Assembly: GCA_947385085.1 (NCBI GenBank)
Contig: CANDJN010000029.1
Location: forward strand, 1-29,655
Length of the DNA: 29,655 nt
Direction: 5' to 3'
DNA from: an uncultured Erysipelotrichaceae bacterium
GTDB lineage: Bacteria; Bacillota_I; Bacilli_A; Erysipelotrichales; Erysipelotrichaceae
Shown here: positions 16,635 through 24,658 of the stretch, in pieces
Position numbering within the stretch: the stretch's first letter is position 1
Layout: each line of letters opens with the position of its first letter
Program-made: the position numbers and the translations under genes
The notes under the pieces: model-generated
Databases searched by the model: none
Seen by the model: only the letters and a program-made list of their open reading frames with translations
Told to the model about the DNA's origin: nothing

Positions 16635-17336
16635 TTAATTGCCAATCCAGCTATGATATTGAGGACACTGTTTTTTGATCAGTTCAAGTACTTCCTCATA
16701 TTGTTCCCCATGGAAGAACAGCGAATCATCGGTATTGCCGCTTTTATTCGCAGAAACAGAATTATGTTTGTATGTAATAACCATAGAAACGCCAACGGCA
16801 ATTTTTTTTGCGCGGTTTCCGCCTGTATTTACCCTTGTCTTTTCAACCTCTCTGCGGATGCTCAGAATATCTTCTGTCCGGACTAACTGGCAGGTTCTTC
16901 CGTTAAAATACAGCCAAAAATCAGGACCGACAATAAAACGTGCCGGAAATGTATCCACATTGACATTGAAAAAGTTCACTTTGTCATAGCTGCCGGATTC
17001 CATCTGTCTGACAAAGCGATCCTGTTCTTCCTGAGACTGAAAAAAATCCTCTATGGCTTTCTCATAACCATCCTGTACTGCCTTAATATTAGATACCTTT
17101 GAGGGCAGCCAAAAGCAAAGACCTGCAAAAAGCGCAATGCCGCAGCCTATAGGAAAGTGAACCCGCATAATATACGAAATATCATATCCCGCCGCAAACC
17201 CAATCGCTACCATGCCAAACAGACATACCGCCATCCATAATGGCCCCTTGCTTTTCTGTTTCTTTTTGAATGTCTGGAGTATACCGGAAAACTCCTTCAT
17301 TTCTTGTTCCAACCATGCTGCTAAATTTACGTTCAT
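16635..17336 (-). CDS. Two-span membrane protein of unknown function
   Basis: 233 aa, not recognised. A charged N-terminal helix (residues 1-30) is followed by two hydrophobic spans at about 31-53 and 60-78. The C-terminal 150 residues look like a cytosolic beta-rich domain (ARFIVGPDFWLYFNGR, LVRTEDILSIRREVE, SMVITYKHN, then a closing helix), an arrangement resembling YcxB-like or bacterial PH-like proteins; that is inference only. GGGAGG lies eight bases before the ATG. It is the second gene of a minus-strand unit behind the promoter at 17575, and is isolated between plus-strand genes. Confidence 0.7.
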   Translation of the reverse strand: MNVNLAAWLEQEMKEFSGILQTFKKKQKSKGPLWMAVCLFGMVAIGFAAGYDISYIMRVHFPIGCGIALFAGLCFWLPSKVSNIKAVQDGYEKAIEDFFQSQEEQDRFVRQMESGSYDKVNFFNVNVDTFPARFIVGPDFWLYFNGRTCQLVRTEDILSIRREVEKTRVNTGGNRAKKIAVGVSMVITYKHNSVSANKSGNTDDSLFFHGEQYEEVLELIKKQCPQYHSWIGN

Positions 17337-17354
17337 AAGCTTATCCTCCCACTT

Positions 17355-17500
17355 CTAAATTTGAATCGCATCAATAGGTGTAACGTAAGTATGCTGATTG
17401 AGAAAAACGTAGAAAACTTCCTCTTTACCGGTGTACTCATTGCCAAAAAGAATCTTTTGATATTTCAAAAGCTCCTTTTTTAGATATTTCCATCAAACAT
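17355..17500 (-). pseudogene. Small upstream gene, probably frameshifted
   Basis: GAGGGGTG at 17501-17508 directly precedes ATG 17500, but that frame (MFDGNI) stops after six codons. The next frame then runs on for about 44 codons to a TAG at 17355 with convincing composition (KYLKKELLKYQKILFGNEY, then VFYVFLNQHTYVTPID). Adding one A near 17485 would give a 48-aa protein starting MFDGKYLKKELL. The stop lies 18 bp before the start of the membrane protein gene, so the two would form an operon. A sequencing error would explain it equally well as a mutation. Family unknown. Confidence 0.5.
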
Positions 17501-17557
17501 CACCCCTCATTCCAAACTTCACAGCTCTGACCTCTGAAAGAATCAGATTCCGGCTCC

Positions 17558-17576
17558 ATATTCCTCTGCGGAATAT
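17558..17576. promoter_or_regulatory. 19-bp palindrome overlapping a -10 site
   Basis: ATATTCC, TCTGC, GGAATAT: perfect 7-bp arms around a 5-bp centre. It overlaps the -10 element at 17575-17580 and covers the expected transcription start of the minus-strand unit, which is a typical repressor position. It could also fold as a hairpin at the RNA 5' end. Confidence 0.55.
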
Positions 17577-17603
17577 TATATAACATACCGAAGGTCAAAG
17601 CAA
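17575..17603 (-). promoter_or_regulatory. Promoter of the orphan membrane-protein unit
   Basis: Minus strand TTGCTT, 17-bp spacer, TATAAT. It leads into the small frameshifted gene at 17500 and the membrane protein at 17336. Confidence 0.7.
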
Positions 17604-17663
17604 CTATTGTCTTCAAGGGCATACATCCACCACCCTTTCAATGTAGAATATTATCTTCAATCA

Positions 17664-17672
17664 TGGTATAAT
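17664..17672 (+). promoter_or_regulatory. Extended -10 for the acetyltransferase
   Basis: TGGTATAAT, 40 bp before the ATG at 17713; no clear -35. Confidence 0.6.
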
Positions 17673-17712
17673 GTTGTCCATGTCCGAAATCAGGATTTGA
17701 TTAGGTGATGCT

Positions 17713-18258
17713 ATGATAATAGAAACAGCACGATTATATTTGCGAGAGATGAATCAAAATGACATCCCTGCTTTATGTAAAATATTACAGGATCCGCAAA
17801 CCATGTATGCTTATGAAGGCGCATTCAGCGATTTGGAAGTACAAAACTGGCTGGATAAGCAGCTTGCTCATTATCAAAGATGGGGATTTGGTTTATGGGC
17901 GATGGTTTTAAAAGACACTCATGAAATGATCGGACAGTGCGGACTTACCATGCAGCCATGGAAAAATGAAGAAGTGCTGGAAATCGGCTATCTTTTACAA
18001 CGGCAATACTGGCATAAGGGCTATGCCACAGAAGCCGCAAGCGCGTGTAAACAATACGCTTTTGAACGGCTTCATGCTCAAGAAGTCTGTTCGATTATCA
18101 GAGATACGAATTTCGCTTCACAAAATGTTGCCATAAGAAACGGCATGAAACGAATGGATCGCCGGATCAAATCTTATCGTGGTGTGGATATGCCGCATTT
18201 TCGTTATGTTGTCAAACGGGAAACGATGGACAAAGAAACGAAATTGTTGAAAACATGA
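17713..18258 (+). CDS. GNAT acetyltransferase, RimJ/RimL type
   Basis: 181 aa, full-length GNAT domain. It should transfer acetyl from acetyl-CoA to an amine; many relatives modify protein N-termini, others antibiotics or metabolites, so the substrate is open. Seen: the N-terminal ETARLYLREM, the WGFGLWAMVLKD strand pair, and the family's acetyl-CoA region EIGYLLQRQYWHKGYATEAA, then NVAIRNGMKR near the end. AGGTGAT is its ribosome site. It stands alone with its own extended -10. Confidence 0.88.
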   Translation: MIIETARLYLREMNQNDIPALCKILQDPQTMYAYEGAFSDLEVQNWLDKQLAHYQRWGFGLWAMVLKDTHEMIGQCGLTMQPWKNEEVLEIGYLLQRQYWHKGYATEAASACKQYAFERLHAQEVCSIIRDTNFASQNVAIRNGMKRMDRRIKSYRGVDMPHFRYVVKRETMDKETKLLKT

Positions 18259-18337
18259 CCAATTCATATTGTTGTTTTTCTCGTTTGAAAAAACGTATTG
18301 CATAGATACAGAAATCATATTAGAAAGAAGGTTATTT

Positions 18338-19102
18338 ATGCTTACCATTATCGTTTGTTTTTTTGCCGGTATGGGTGCTGGATTAGGGACGGGCTTTGCG
18401 GGAATGAGTGCGGCGGCAGTCATTTCACCAATGCTCATCACCATGTTGGATATGGATCCTTATATGGCGGTGGGAATCGCATTAGCCAGTGATGTATTGG
18501 CAAGTGCCATATCAGCTGCGACCTATGCCAAGCATAAAAACATCGACATCAAAAACGGCCTGGTCATGATGATCAGCGTCCTTTGTTTCACAATGATCGG
18601 CAGCTATGTTGCTTCCCTGCTTCCCTCCGCAACCATGGGCGGCTTTTCCATGTTTATGACCTTACTACTGGGTATCAAATTCATTGTTAAACCGGTGATG
18701 ACAACCAAAGAAGCCATGGCGCAGACCGATCCGAAAAAGCGTTTGATTCAATCGGTTATCTGCGGAATGATCATTGGCTTTATCTGTGGCTTCATCGGTG
18801 CCGGAGGTGGTTTGATGATGCTTCTGATACTGACCTCAGTGTTAGGATATGAGCTAAAAACCGCTGTAGGCACCAGCGTATTTATCATGAGTTTCACTGC
18901 CCTTACCGGTGCGTTGTCGCATTTTACCATTGGTGGACAGCCTGAAACGGAAACATTATGCTTATGTGTCTTTTTCACGCTGCTATGGGCGCTGATCGCT
19001 GCGCGCTTTGCCAATAAGGCTAAGCCGGAAACATTGAATCGCGCCACTGGAGTGGTATTGACCATTATGGGCATTGTCTTGATAGCAGTGCAGTACTTGT
19101 AA
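18338..19102 (+). CDS. TauE/SafE (TSUP) family permease
   Basis: 254 aa with about eight hydrophobic spans. TSUP proteins are proposed to move sulfite, sulfonates or related anions. The two family halves each begin with a glycine-rich turn: GMGAGLGTGFAGMS near residue 10 and GFICGFIGAGGGLMM near residue 149. The frame is open upstream to 18269, but the ATG at 18338 follows AGAAAGAAGG and starts at the first span. No sulfur-compound enzyme gene lies next to it, so the substrate is unknown. Convergent with pheT. Confidence 0.88.
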   Translation: MLTIIVCFFAGMGAGLGTGFAGMSAAAVISPMLITMLDMDPYMAVGIALASDVLASAISAATYAKHKNIDIKNGLVMMISVLCFTMIGSYVASLLPSATMGGFSMFMTLLLGIKFIVKPVMTTKEAMAQTDPKKRLIQSVICGMIIGFICGFIGAGGGLMMLLILTSVLGYELKTAVGTSVFIMSFTALTGALSHFTIGGQPETETLCLCVFFTLLWALIAARFANKAKPETLNRATGVVLTIMGIVLIAVQYL

Positions 19103-19116
19103 AACATGCGCATAAA

Positions 19117-19147
19117 AAATGTCGTTCCAACAATGGATACGACATTT
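19117..19147. terminator. Bidirectional terminator between permease gene and pheT
   Basis: AAATGTCGT / ACGACATTT arms with an inner TCCA / TGGA stem. T-rich sequence follows on both strands, and the genes on either side are convergent. Confidence 0.85.
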
Positions 19148-19153
19148 AATTTT

Positions 19154-21559
19154 TTAAGAACGAAGCTGTGCATGTACCTCTGATTCCAGCGCGGAGAGCA
19201 GCGTATTGCGCAGTCCACTGATTTCCTTTTCACTCAATGTATGGGTCGCGGATTGGAAGGTAACAGAAAGCGCAATGGATTTGTTTCCCTTTTCCATGTG
19301 CTCACCCGTATAAACATCAAAGACCTCTACGCTTTGAATGACGTTTTCCTTCTCCCACTTACCATGACGTTCAATACAGGCAATAATCTCTCCTACCGGC
19401 GTCTTTTGCTGTACTACGAATGCCAAATCCTGTGTTACACTCGGATATTTGGATAAAGGCGCATATTTTACCTTTGTGGGCTTATTCTTTACCAGAACCT
19501 CTAAATTGCATTCTGCCATTACTATATCACTCACTTCATAGCGTTTTGCCATGGCTGGATGAATAGTCCCAAAGATCGCAAATAATTCTTTGCCGATATA
19601 AAGACATGCCGATTGATACGGGTGAAACATATTAATATCAACTGTATTCTCTTTGATTACAATGCGTTTTCCCATAAAGCCGTTTTGTTCCAGCAGTGCT
19701 TCTAACAAGCCCTTCATCGCATAAAAATCCGCTTTTAAATCGATCTTCTGCCACCGGCTTTTCTGCACGGAACCGCTTGCGGCAACTGCCAAACGCTCCT
19801 GCATTTGATTCTGCCCGTAAACATCGGAAATTTCAAAGAAAGCAACATCCTTATGGGAGCGTTTTTGATTATAGGACACACTGCCTAATAAGGAAGGCAG
19901 AATAGATGTTCTTACCAGCTTGCGGTCCTCACTCATCGGCGCTGCCAATTCAATAGGATCTGCTAATGGCATAATCGCATCTTTTGTCAATGTGTCACTG
20001 ACCAAGGTATACGTTATGGCCTCTTGGTAACCGAAGTGAGTCAAGGCACTGCGCAGATTGCGGCGCAATACTTGGCACTGGTCGAGAGTTCCCATCGTTG
20101 CCGGCATTGTCGGCAGAGTTGAGGATAAACGATCATAGCCAATAATACGAATGATTTCTTCAGCTATATCTGCTTCAATTTTCAGATCTTGACGGTAACT
20201 GGGAATGTGTACCGTGATTTCATCTCCTGTTTGTTTCGGTGATAATGCCAAACGGTTCAAAACATTCATCACTTCATCCTGTCCAAAATCTGTACCTAAT
20301 AAATGATTGATGCGATGTAAGTTAACGGAGAAGAATACCGGCTCATAATGATTTGATCCATAAACAACCGTTTCTTCCAATTCTTTGGCATCGGCGTATT
20401 CGATCAACAGCGATACAGCACGATCCATCGCTTTATAGGTAGCTAACGGTTCAATGCCCTTTTGATAACGAACACTTGCATCGGTATTTAAATTCAAACG
20501 ACGCGCCGTGTTGCGTATGGATACATGATGGAAAATGGCGGACTCCAAAACAATCGCTGTCGTGGTATCTTCAATTTTTGAATCATTACCACCCATGATA
20601 CCGGCAATACCGATCGGCTTTCCTTGATTGGTAATCATAATATCTTCTGGTTCGATCGTATACGTTACGCCATCCAACGCTGTATAAGTCGTTTTCAACT
20701 GATCCTTAACGGTTATTTCTAAGCTAGGCAAGGCATCCTTATCATAAAAATGCATCGGCTGTCCCGTCTCTAACATGACTATATTTGAAATATCGACCAC
20801 ATTATTAATAGACTTGACTCCGGCCGCAGCCAAGCGCTCCTTCATCCATTTCGGGCTTTCCTTTATCTGAACATGATGGATGACCTTACCGATAAATAGC
20901 GGGCATTTTTCTGTTTCACTTTTTACCTGCAAGGTCGCCGGCATATCCTTTTGCATCGATGCGCCCTCGCACTGTGGCAATGTGACGTTCAAATTTAATA
21001 TCGCACCCACTTCTTTTGCCATCGCCCAAGCAGCCATGCAGTCATTGCGATTTGGCGTTAATCCAACATCGAGAATTTCATCATCCAAGCCTAAATAACC
21101 CAAGGGATTTTCATCACCAACCGAAGCGCTTTCCGGCAACACTTCGATGCCGTTTTTGCTTTCCTCACTGAGCATGTGTGAATCCACCCCCAGCTCAAGC
21201 AATGAACAGATCATGCCCTGTGATTTTTGACCACGAATAATGCTTTCCTTGATTTCACCATCCGGCAGCTTCGCACCTACCCTTGCCACGATCACCTTTT
21301 GATTCGCAGCGACATTGGGGGCACCACAGACAATCGGCAAAGTCTCATTGCCAACATCGACGCTGCAAACATGTAAATGGTCACTGTCCGGGTGATCTTC
21401 ACAGGTCAAAACCTTGCCAATTACCAAATTGGTTCCTTGACTCATTTTAATAATACCTTCGACCTCTAAACCGGCCGCTGTGATTTTTTCCGCAATCGTT
21501 TCAATGCTGTAATCACTTAAATCCATATATTGATTTAACCATTTTTTACTTATCAACAT
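19154..21559 (-). CDS. pheT: Phenylalanyl-tRNA synthetase beta subunit
   Basis: 801 aa, full length. With PheS it forms the alpha2-beta2 enzyme charging tRNA-Phe. Domains in order: EMAP/tRNA-binding fold (about 40-150), B3/B4 editing region (about 200-380), B5 (about 405-475), the catalytic-like core, and the FDX-ACB anticodon-binding domain in the last 95 residues (KYPSVTQDLAF). A GTG at 21565 is in frame, but the ATG at 21559 follows AAAGGAG by nine bases. Controlled by the T-box leader before pheS. Confidence 0.97.
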   Translation of the reverse strand: MLISKKWLNQYMDLSDYSIETIAEKITAAGLEVEGIIKMSQGTNLVIGKVLTCEDHPDSDHLHVCSVDVGNETLPIVCGAPNVAANQKVIVARVGAKLPDGEIKESIIRGQKSQGMICSLLELGVDSHMLSEESKNGIEVLPESASVGDENPLGYLGLDDEILDVGLTPNRNDCMAAWAMAKEVGAILNLNVTLPQCEGASMQKDMPATLQVKSETEKCPLFIGKVIHHVQIKESPKWMKERLAAAGVKSINNVVDISNIVMLETGQPMHFYDKDALPSLEITVKDQLKTTYTALDGVTYTIEPEDIMITNQGKPIGIAGIMGGNDSKIEDTTTAIVLESAIFHHVSIRNTARRLNLNTDASVRYQKGIEPLATYKAMDRAVSLLIEYADAKELEETVVYGSNHYEPVFFSVNLHRINHLLGTDFGQDEVMNVLNRLALSPKQTGDEITVHIPSYRQDLKIEADIAEEIIRIIGYDRLSSTLPTMPATMGTLDQCQVLRRNLRSALTHFGYQEAITYTLVSDTLTKDAIMPLADPIELAAPMSEDRKLVRTSILPSLLGSVSYNQKRSHKDVAFFEISDVYGQNQMQERLAVAASGSVQKSRWQKIDLKADFYAMKGLLEALLEQNGFMGKRIVIKENTVDINMFHPYQSACLYIGKELFAIFGTIHPAMAKRYEVSDIVMAECNLEVLVKNKPTKVKYAPLSKYPSVTQDLAFVVQQKTPVGEIIACIERHGKWEKENVIQSVEVFDVYTGEHMEKGNKSIALSVTFQSATHTLSEKEISGLRNTLLSALESEVHAQLRS

Positions 21560-21573
21560 AATCACACGCTCCT

Positions 21574-22614
21574 TTATTCAAACCGATTAAACTGCTTTAA
21601 AAAGCGCAGATCGTTTGTATAGAATGAACGAATATCATCAATGCCGTATTTTAACATCGCAATACGTTCAATTCCGACACCAAAGGCAAAGCCGCTAACC
21701 ACTTCAGAATCATAGCCGGCCATTTTCAAGACATTGGGATGTACCATACCAGCACCCAGTATTTCAATCCAGCCGGTTCCCTTACATACATGGCATCCTT
21801 TCCCACCGCAGACATGACAGGAAACATCCACTTCTACACTCGGTTCCGTAAATTGAAAATAGCTGGGTCGAAAACGAATCTCACGACCTTCACCAAACAT
21901 TTTCTTTGCCATAAACAACAAGGTACCTTTTAAATCGGATAATTGAATGTCCTTTCCGACTACCAAGCCTTCACACTGCATAAACTGATGAGAATGAGTG
22001 GCATCATCATCATCGCGGCGATAAACCTTGCCGGGACAAATGACTTTAATCAGTTCTTCGCCTGCTTCATGATATTGTTCCAACTGTCGCATCTGTACCG
22101 CTGTTGTATGTGTTCTCAACAATTCCTCCACATTGATGTAAAAGGTATCCTGCATATCGCGTGCGGGATGATCCTTTGGGATATTGGCTCGTTCAAAGTT
22201 ATATAAATCGCATTCGACTTCCGGTCCCTCAGCAACCCGATACCCTAAGCCGATAAACAGATCCTCCAGTTCTTGTTGTACCAAAATAAGCGGATGAATA
22301 TTGCCTCTTTGCGGTTGATAACCAGATAAGGTAATATCCAGTTTTTCCGCTTCCATCGATTCATGTATTTCTTTTTCTTCCAAAATGACTCGGCGTGCTT
22401 CAAAGTTTTCAGAGATTTCTTTTTTAATTTCGTTGATCTGAGCTCCAAATGCAGGACGTTCCTCTTTCAGTAAATCCTTCATCGTCTTCATGACCTCTTG
22501 AATCGGTCCTTTCTTTCCCAGATACAAAATCCGCAATTGATTTAAGGTGTTATTATCAGCGCAGGCTGAAATCTTTTCCAGTGCCTCATTACGAATTTCT
22601 GTTAAATTTTTCAT
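21574..22614 (-). CDS. pheS: Phenylalanyl-tRNA synthetase alpha subunit
   Basis: 346 aa. Catalytic subunit: the class II motif 2 region FRPSYFQFTEPS, the VCGGKGCHVCKGTGW block typical of bacterial PheS, and motif 3 GFAFGVGIERIAMLKYG are all seen; a coiled-coil arm fills residues 1-90. In-frame ATGs also occur at 22617 and 22635. The one at 22614 has the best spacing to AAGGAAGG, and its N-terminus fits the family. pheT starts 14 bp downstream. Confidence 0.97.
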   Translation of the reverse strand: MKNLTEIRNEALEKISACADNNTLNQLRILYLGKKGPIQEVMKTMKDLLKEERPAFGAQINEIKKEISENFEARRVILEEKEIHESMEAEKLDITLSGYQPQRGNIHPLILVQQELEDLFIGLGYRVAEGPEVECDLYNFERANIPKDHPARDMQDTFYINVEELLRTHTTAVQMRQLEQYHEAGEELIKVICPGKVYRRDDDDATHSHQFMQCEGLVVGKDIQLSDLKGTLLFMAKKMFGEGREIRFRPSYFQFTEPSVEVDVSCHVCGGKGCHVCKGTGWIEILGAGMVHPNVLKMAGYDSEVVSGFAFGVGIERIAMLKYGIDDIRSFYTNDLRFLKQFNRFE

Positions 22615-22645
22615 CATAGCCTTCCTTTCTTCCATCAGGACAAAT

Positions 22646-22872
22646 AAAAATGCCGTCAGCTACAGGAACGCATCACTGCGCGGTACCATCCTGTTTTGTC
22701 TAACGACACACTTAATTTCCTAGTTCATGGATAACCGCCATGTGACGGGAGATGATTAATCTCGCTCCCGGGTGAATTTCCGTCAGGCCTTTTAAAGATG
22801 ACTTCCAGTCTATGATCATCTATCCCTGATAAAAGGGGCTCCATCCGTACTGATCCCGATCAAAGCTTTACA
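22646..22872 (-). promoter_or_regulatory. T-box leader (Phe-specific) of pheST
   Basis: The conserved T-box TGGTACCGCG is at 22679-22688 on the minus strand, followed by an intrinsic terminator (22646-22673; ATGC...GCAT arms, then TTTTT). Upstream lies a Stem I with an AGTA motif and, on the opposite side, GGAA followed by a UUC at 22774-22776. UUC is a phenylalanine codon in the expected specifier position, so uncharged tRNA-Phe should turn on pheST. Confidence 0.93.
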
Positions 22873-22878
22873 GCAGTA

Positions 22879-22907
22879 AGTATACACGATTCTTTTTTAA
22901 AATTCAA
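22879..22907 (-). promoter_or_regulatory. Promoter of pheST
   Basis: Minus strand TTGAAT, 17-bp spacer, TATACT, just before the T-box leader. Confidence 0.75.
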
Positions 22908-22993
22908 TCATTTTCCATTACAGTTTCACTTTCTCAGTAAAAATTATGCCTTATCCAGAGCACGAGACGAAAAGGTATCTTCCTGTTCTCTTT

Positions 22994-23666
22994 TTATTTT
23001 AACAGATAATACAAGTGCTTATGAAGCGGATAATCAAACACGCCTACATATTCTTCCACAACCCCGCCAAAGCCCTTCTTACATTCAAATACACCATGAT
23101 CAATCGCCTGAGCGCTGAAATCACCGGATATACCATAGAAATCATAACGCTGAATTTTCTGTTGTAAAGCATAGCGCATCATATGCCAATGGATGGTATC
23201 CGCACCATGATATGACTTAAATTCATCATACGCACCTGCTGATAAGTAAGTTAACGTATTTCCATAGCGAATATAAAATGCCCCGGCCAATGCAATAACA
23301 TCGCCATATTTCTGTTGTAAATGCTGAACATCCGCGATTCGCTTCTGAATTGTTTGAATCATTGCCTGTTGTTGTTTCTGTTTTTTCTGACATTTATCCA
23401 TGTTCCGATTGGTCTGTGGTATAGCAAGCTGATGTAATTCTTTCTTTGCGTCCACCAGCTCCTGTTCCATCCGTTTTTGATAATCATTTACATCAAGATA
23501 AGCGATCATCATTTTCGCATCCTCTTTTAAATATCGAAGCCGTTGTTCATAATAGGATTTTGGCAGCTTTTCATTTCAAAAGCAGAACTCGCATTCAAGA
23601 AATTCCCGTATGAATGCGTTAAGACAACTGCCTCATACTCACTGTTGCAGGCTCAATGAATTCCAT
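22994..23666 (-). pseudogene. Decayed FemAB/MurM-type peptidyltransferase gene
   Basis: The family adds amino acids from tRNA to the peptidoglycan cross-bridge. The C-terminal part is open from 23575 to 22994 (about 193 codons): LPKSYYEQRLRYLKEDAK, a coiled coil, then YDFYGISG and ECKKGFGGVVEEY, all typical of the family end. Upstream, ATG 23666 begins MEFIEPATVSMRQL, stops after 15 codons, and the next frame continues with LTHSYGNFLNASSAFEMKS, which is the family's N-terminal signature region (HPxGNFLQS-like). So the gene has one frameshift near 23625 and an internal deletion near 23570 that removed the middle, roughly half of a normal protein of about 400 aa. The longest frame from an internal ATG (23512) gives 172 aa and is unlikely to work alone. 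Confidence 0.8.
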
Positions 23667-23783
23667 TCGTGCATCATTCTCCCTATTTAGTTGCCTCGTA
23701 TTGCTTAAGCCTTGTCAATTACCAATAGGATAAGAATACAAATCAGTTACTTTTTGATTCAAAAGGTATACATTTGGAGATAC

Positions 23784-23824
23784 TATCATTGTGTATTGTG
23801 ACAATGATATTTTTACCATTGTCA
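23784..23824. promoter_or_regulatory. Overlapping inverted repeats downstream of a promoter
   Basis: TATCATTGT (23784-23792) pairs with ACAATGATA (23801-23809), 9-bp arms. TGACAATG (23799-23806) pairs with CATTGTCA (23817-23824), 8-bp arms. The middle segment is shared, so only one hairpin can form at a time; alternatively the three half-sites form an operator array. It lies at and just after the expected start of transcription from the promoter at 23827. Confidence 0.6.
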
Positions 23825-23826
23825 TA

Positions 23827-23855
23827 ATTATAGGTTACTTTATCTAAAAAAGCAA
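23827..23855 (-). promoter_or_regulatory. Promoter of the femAB remnant
   Basis: Minus strand TTGCTT, 17-bp spacer, TATAAT. It would give a leader of about 150 nt before the femAB start at 23666. The stretch 23667-23926 contains this, the inverted repeats and no other gene that I can support. Confidence 0.7.
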
Positions 23856-23926
23856 TGTATGTAAATAATCTTTACCGTATTTTATCATGAAAGACAGGCA
23901 ATCCCTAAATGCGATCTGATATGTCG

Positions 23927-24658
23927 CTAAAGCATGAGCAGGAACCAATGATCGGCATACAAAGAAAAAATGATTCCGGCACACAAATAAGGTGCGAAGG
24001 CAATATGCGTTTTCCGCTGAACATGCTTAGCCCATATAAGATATATGACATAAATACCGGCGGTCCAAACCGCAATCAGGGCTGCCAATACAATTCGGCG
24101 CCATCCCAATGCCCAGCCACACAGATACATCAATTTCACATCACCGCCCCCGAAGCTGTCCCTAACCAATCGATTCATGAGCGCCATAAAACCGGATATT
24201 GAAACAGCGCCCAACAGATGATGGGTTAAGCTCATTTCAGGACTTATCAGTGTGAGTATGCCGATGGGAATGATCAATAATAACTGAAGTCCATCAGGAA
24301 TGACCATTGTGGCACGATCAATGATTGCCATACTGATTAAAATTAAAATCATGATGAAAACACAAGCGGCTTCTATCGTAATGCCATATGCAAAAGCACA
24401 AAGTAATGCTGCTATCGCAATACCCAGTTCATAAAGCATATAGGCGATTGATATGGAGGTCTTACAATAACGGCATTTTCCCCGCAGCCAAATCCAGCTG
24501 ATGATTGGAATCAGATCATACCATGCCAGCTTGTGATGACATATAGGACAACTGCTTCGGCCATGAACAAAGTCTATTTTCCGTAAATAGCGCCATGTAG
24601 CAGCATAAACAAAGCTGCCGCTGCAAGCACCGATCATAAAACAATAAGCGTAAATCAA
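23927..24658 (-). CDS. Type IV prepilin peptidase (A24 family)
   Basis: 243 aa, polytopic membrane aspartyl protease that cuts and N-methylates prepilins and pseudopilins. The cytosolic zinc-type cysteine pairs C37/C40 and C62/C65, the first catalytic aspartate D114 in AIIDRATMVIPD, and the second D173 in FGGGDVKLM are present; the N-terminal GACSGSF block matches the family. The start is TTG, overlapping the stop of the upstream methyltransferase gene (TTGA), with GGGAG nine bases before. No pilin or pseudopilin gene is in the window. ComC-like role in DNA uptake is possible. Confidence 0.92.
   Translation of the reverse strand: MIYAYCFMIGACSGSFVYAATWRYLRKIDFVHGRSSCPICHHKLAWYDLIPIISWIWLRGKCRYCKTSISIAYMLYELGIAIAALLCAFAYGITIEAACVFIMILILISMAIIDRATMVIPDGLQLLLIIPIGILTLISPEMSLTHHLLGAVSISGFMALMNRLVRDSFGGGDVKLMYLCGWALGWRRIVLAALIAVWTAGIYVIYLIWAKHVQRKTHIAFAPYLCAGIIFSLYADHWFLLML

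Noticed and set aside
23590..23618. Inverted repeat CGCATTC / GAATGCG
   Set aside because: It falls inside the N-terminal coding part of the femAB remnant and is explained by its codons; no function is needed.
23909..24202. 97-codon plus-strand frame
   Set aside because: It is antisense to the prepilin peptidase gene, whose catalytic motifs are intact; composition is that of a shadow frame. The same applies to the other long frames opposite suf, pheST, recA and rodZ.
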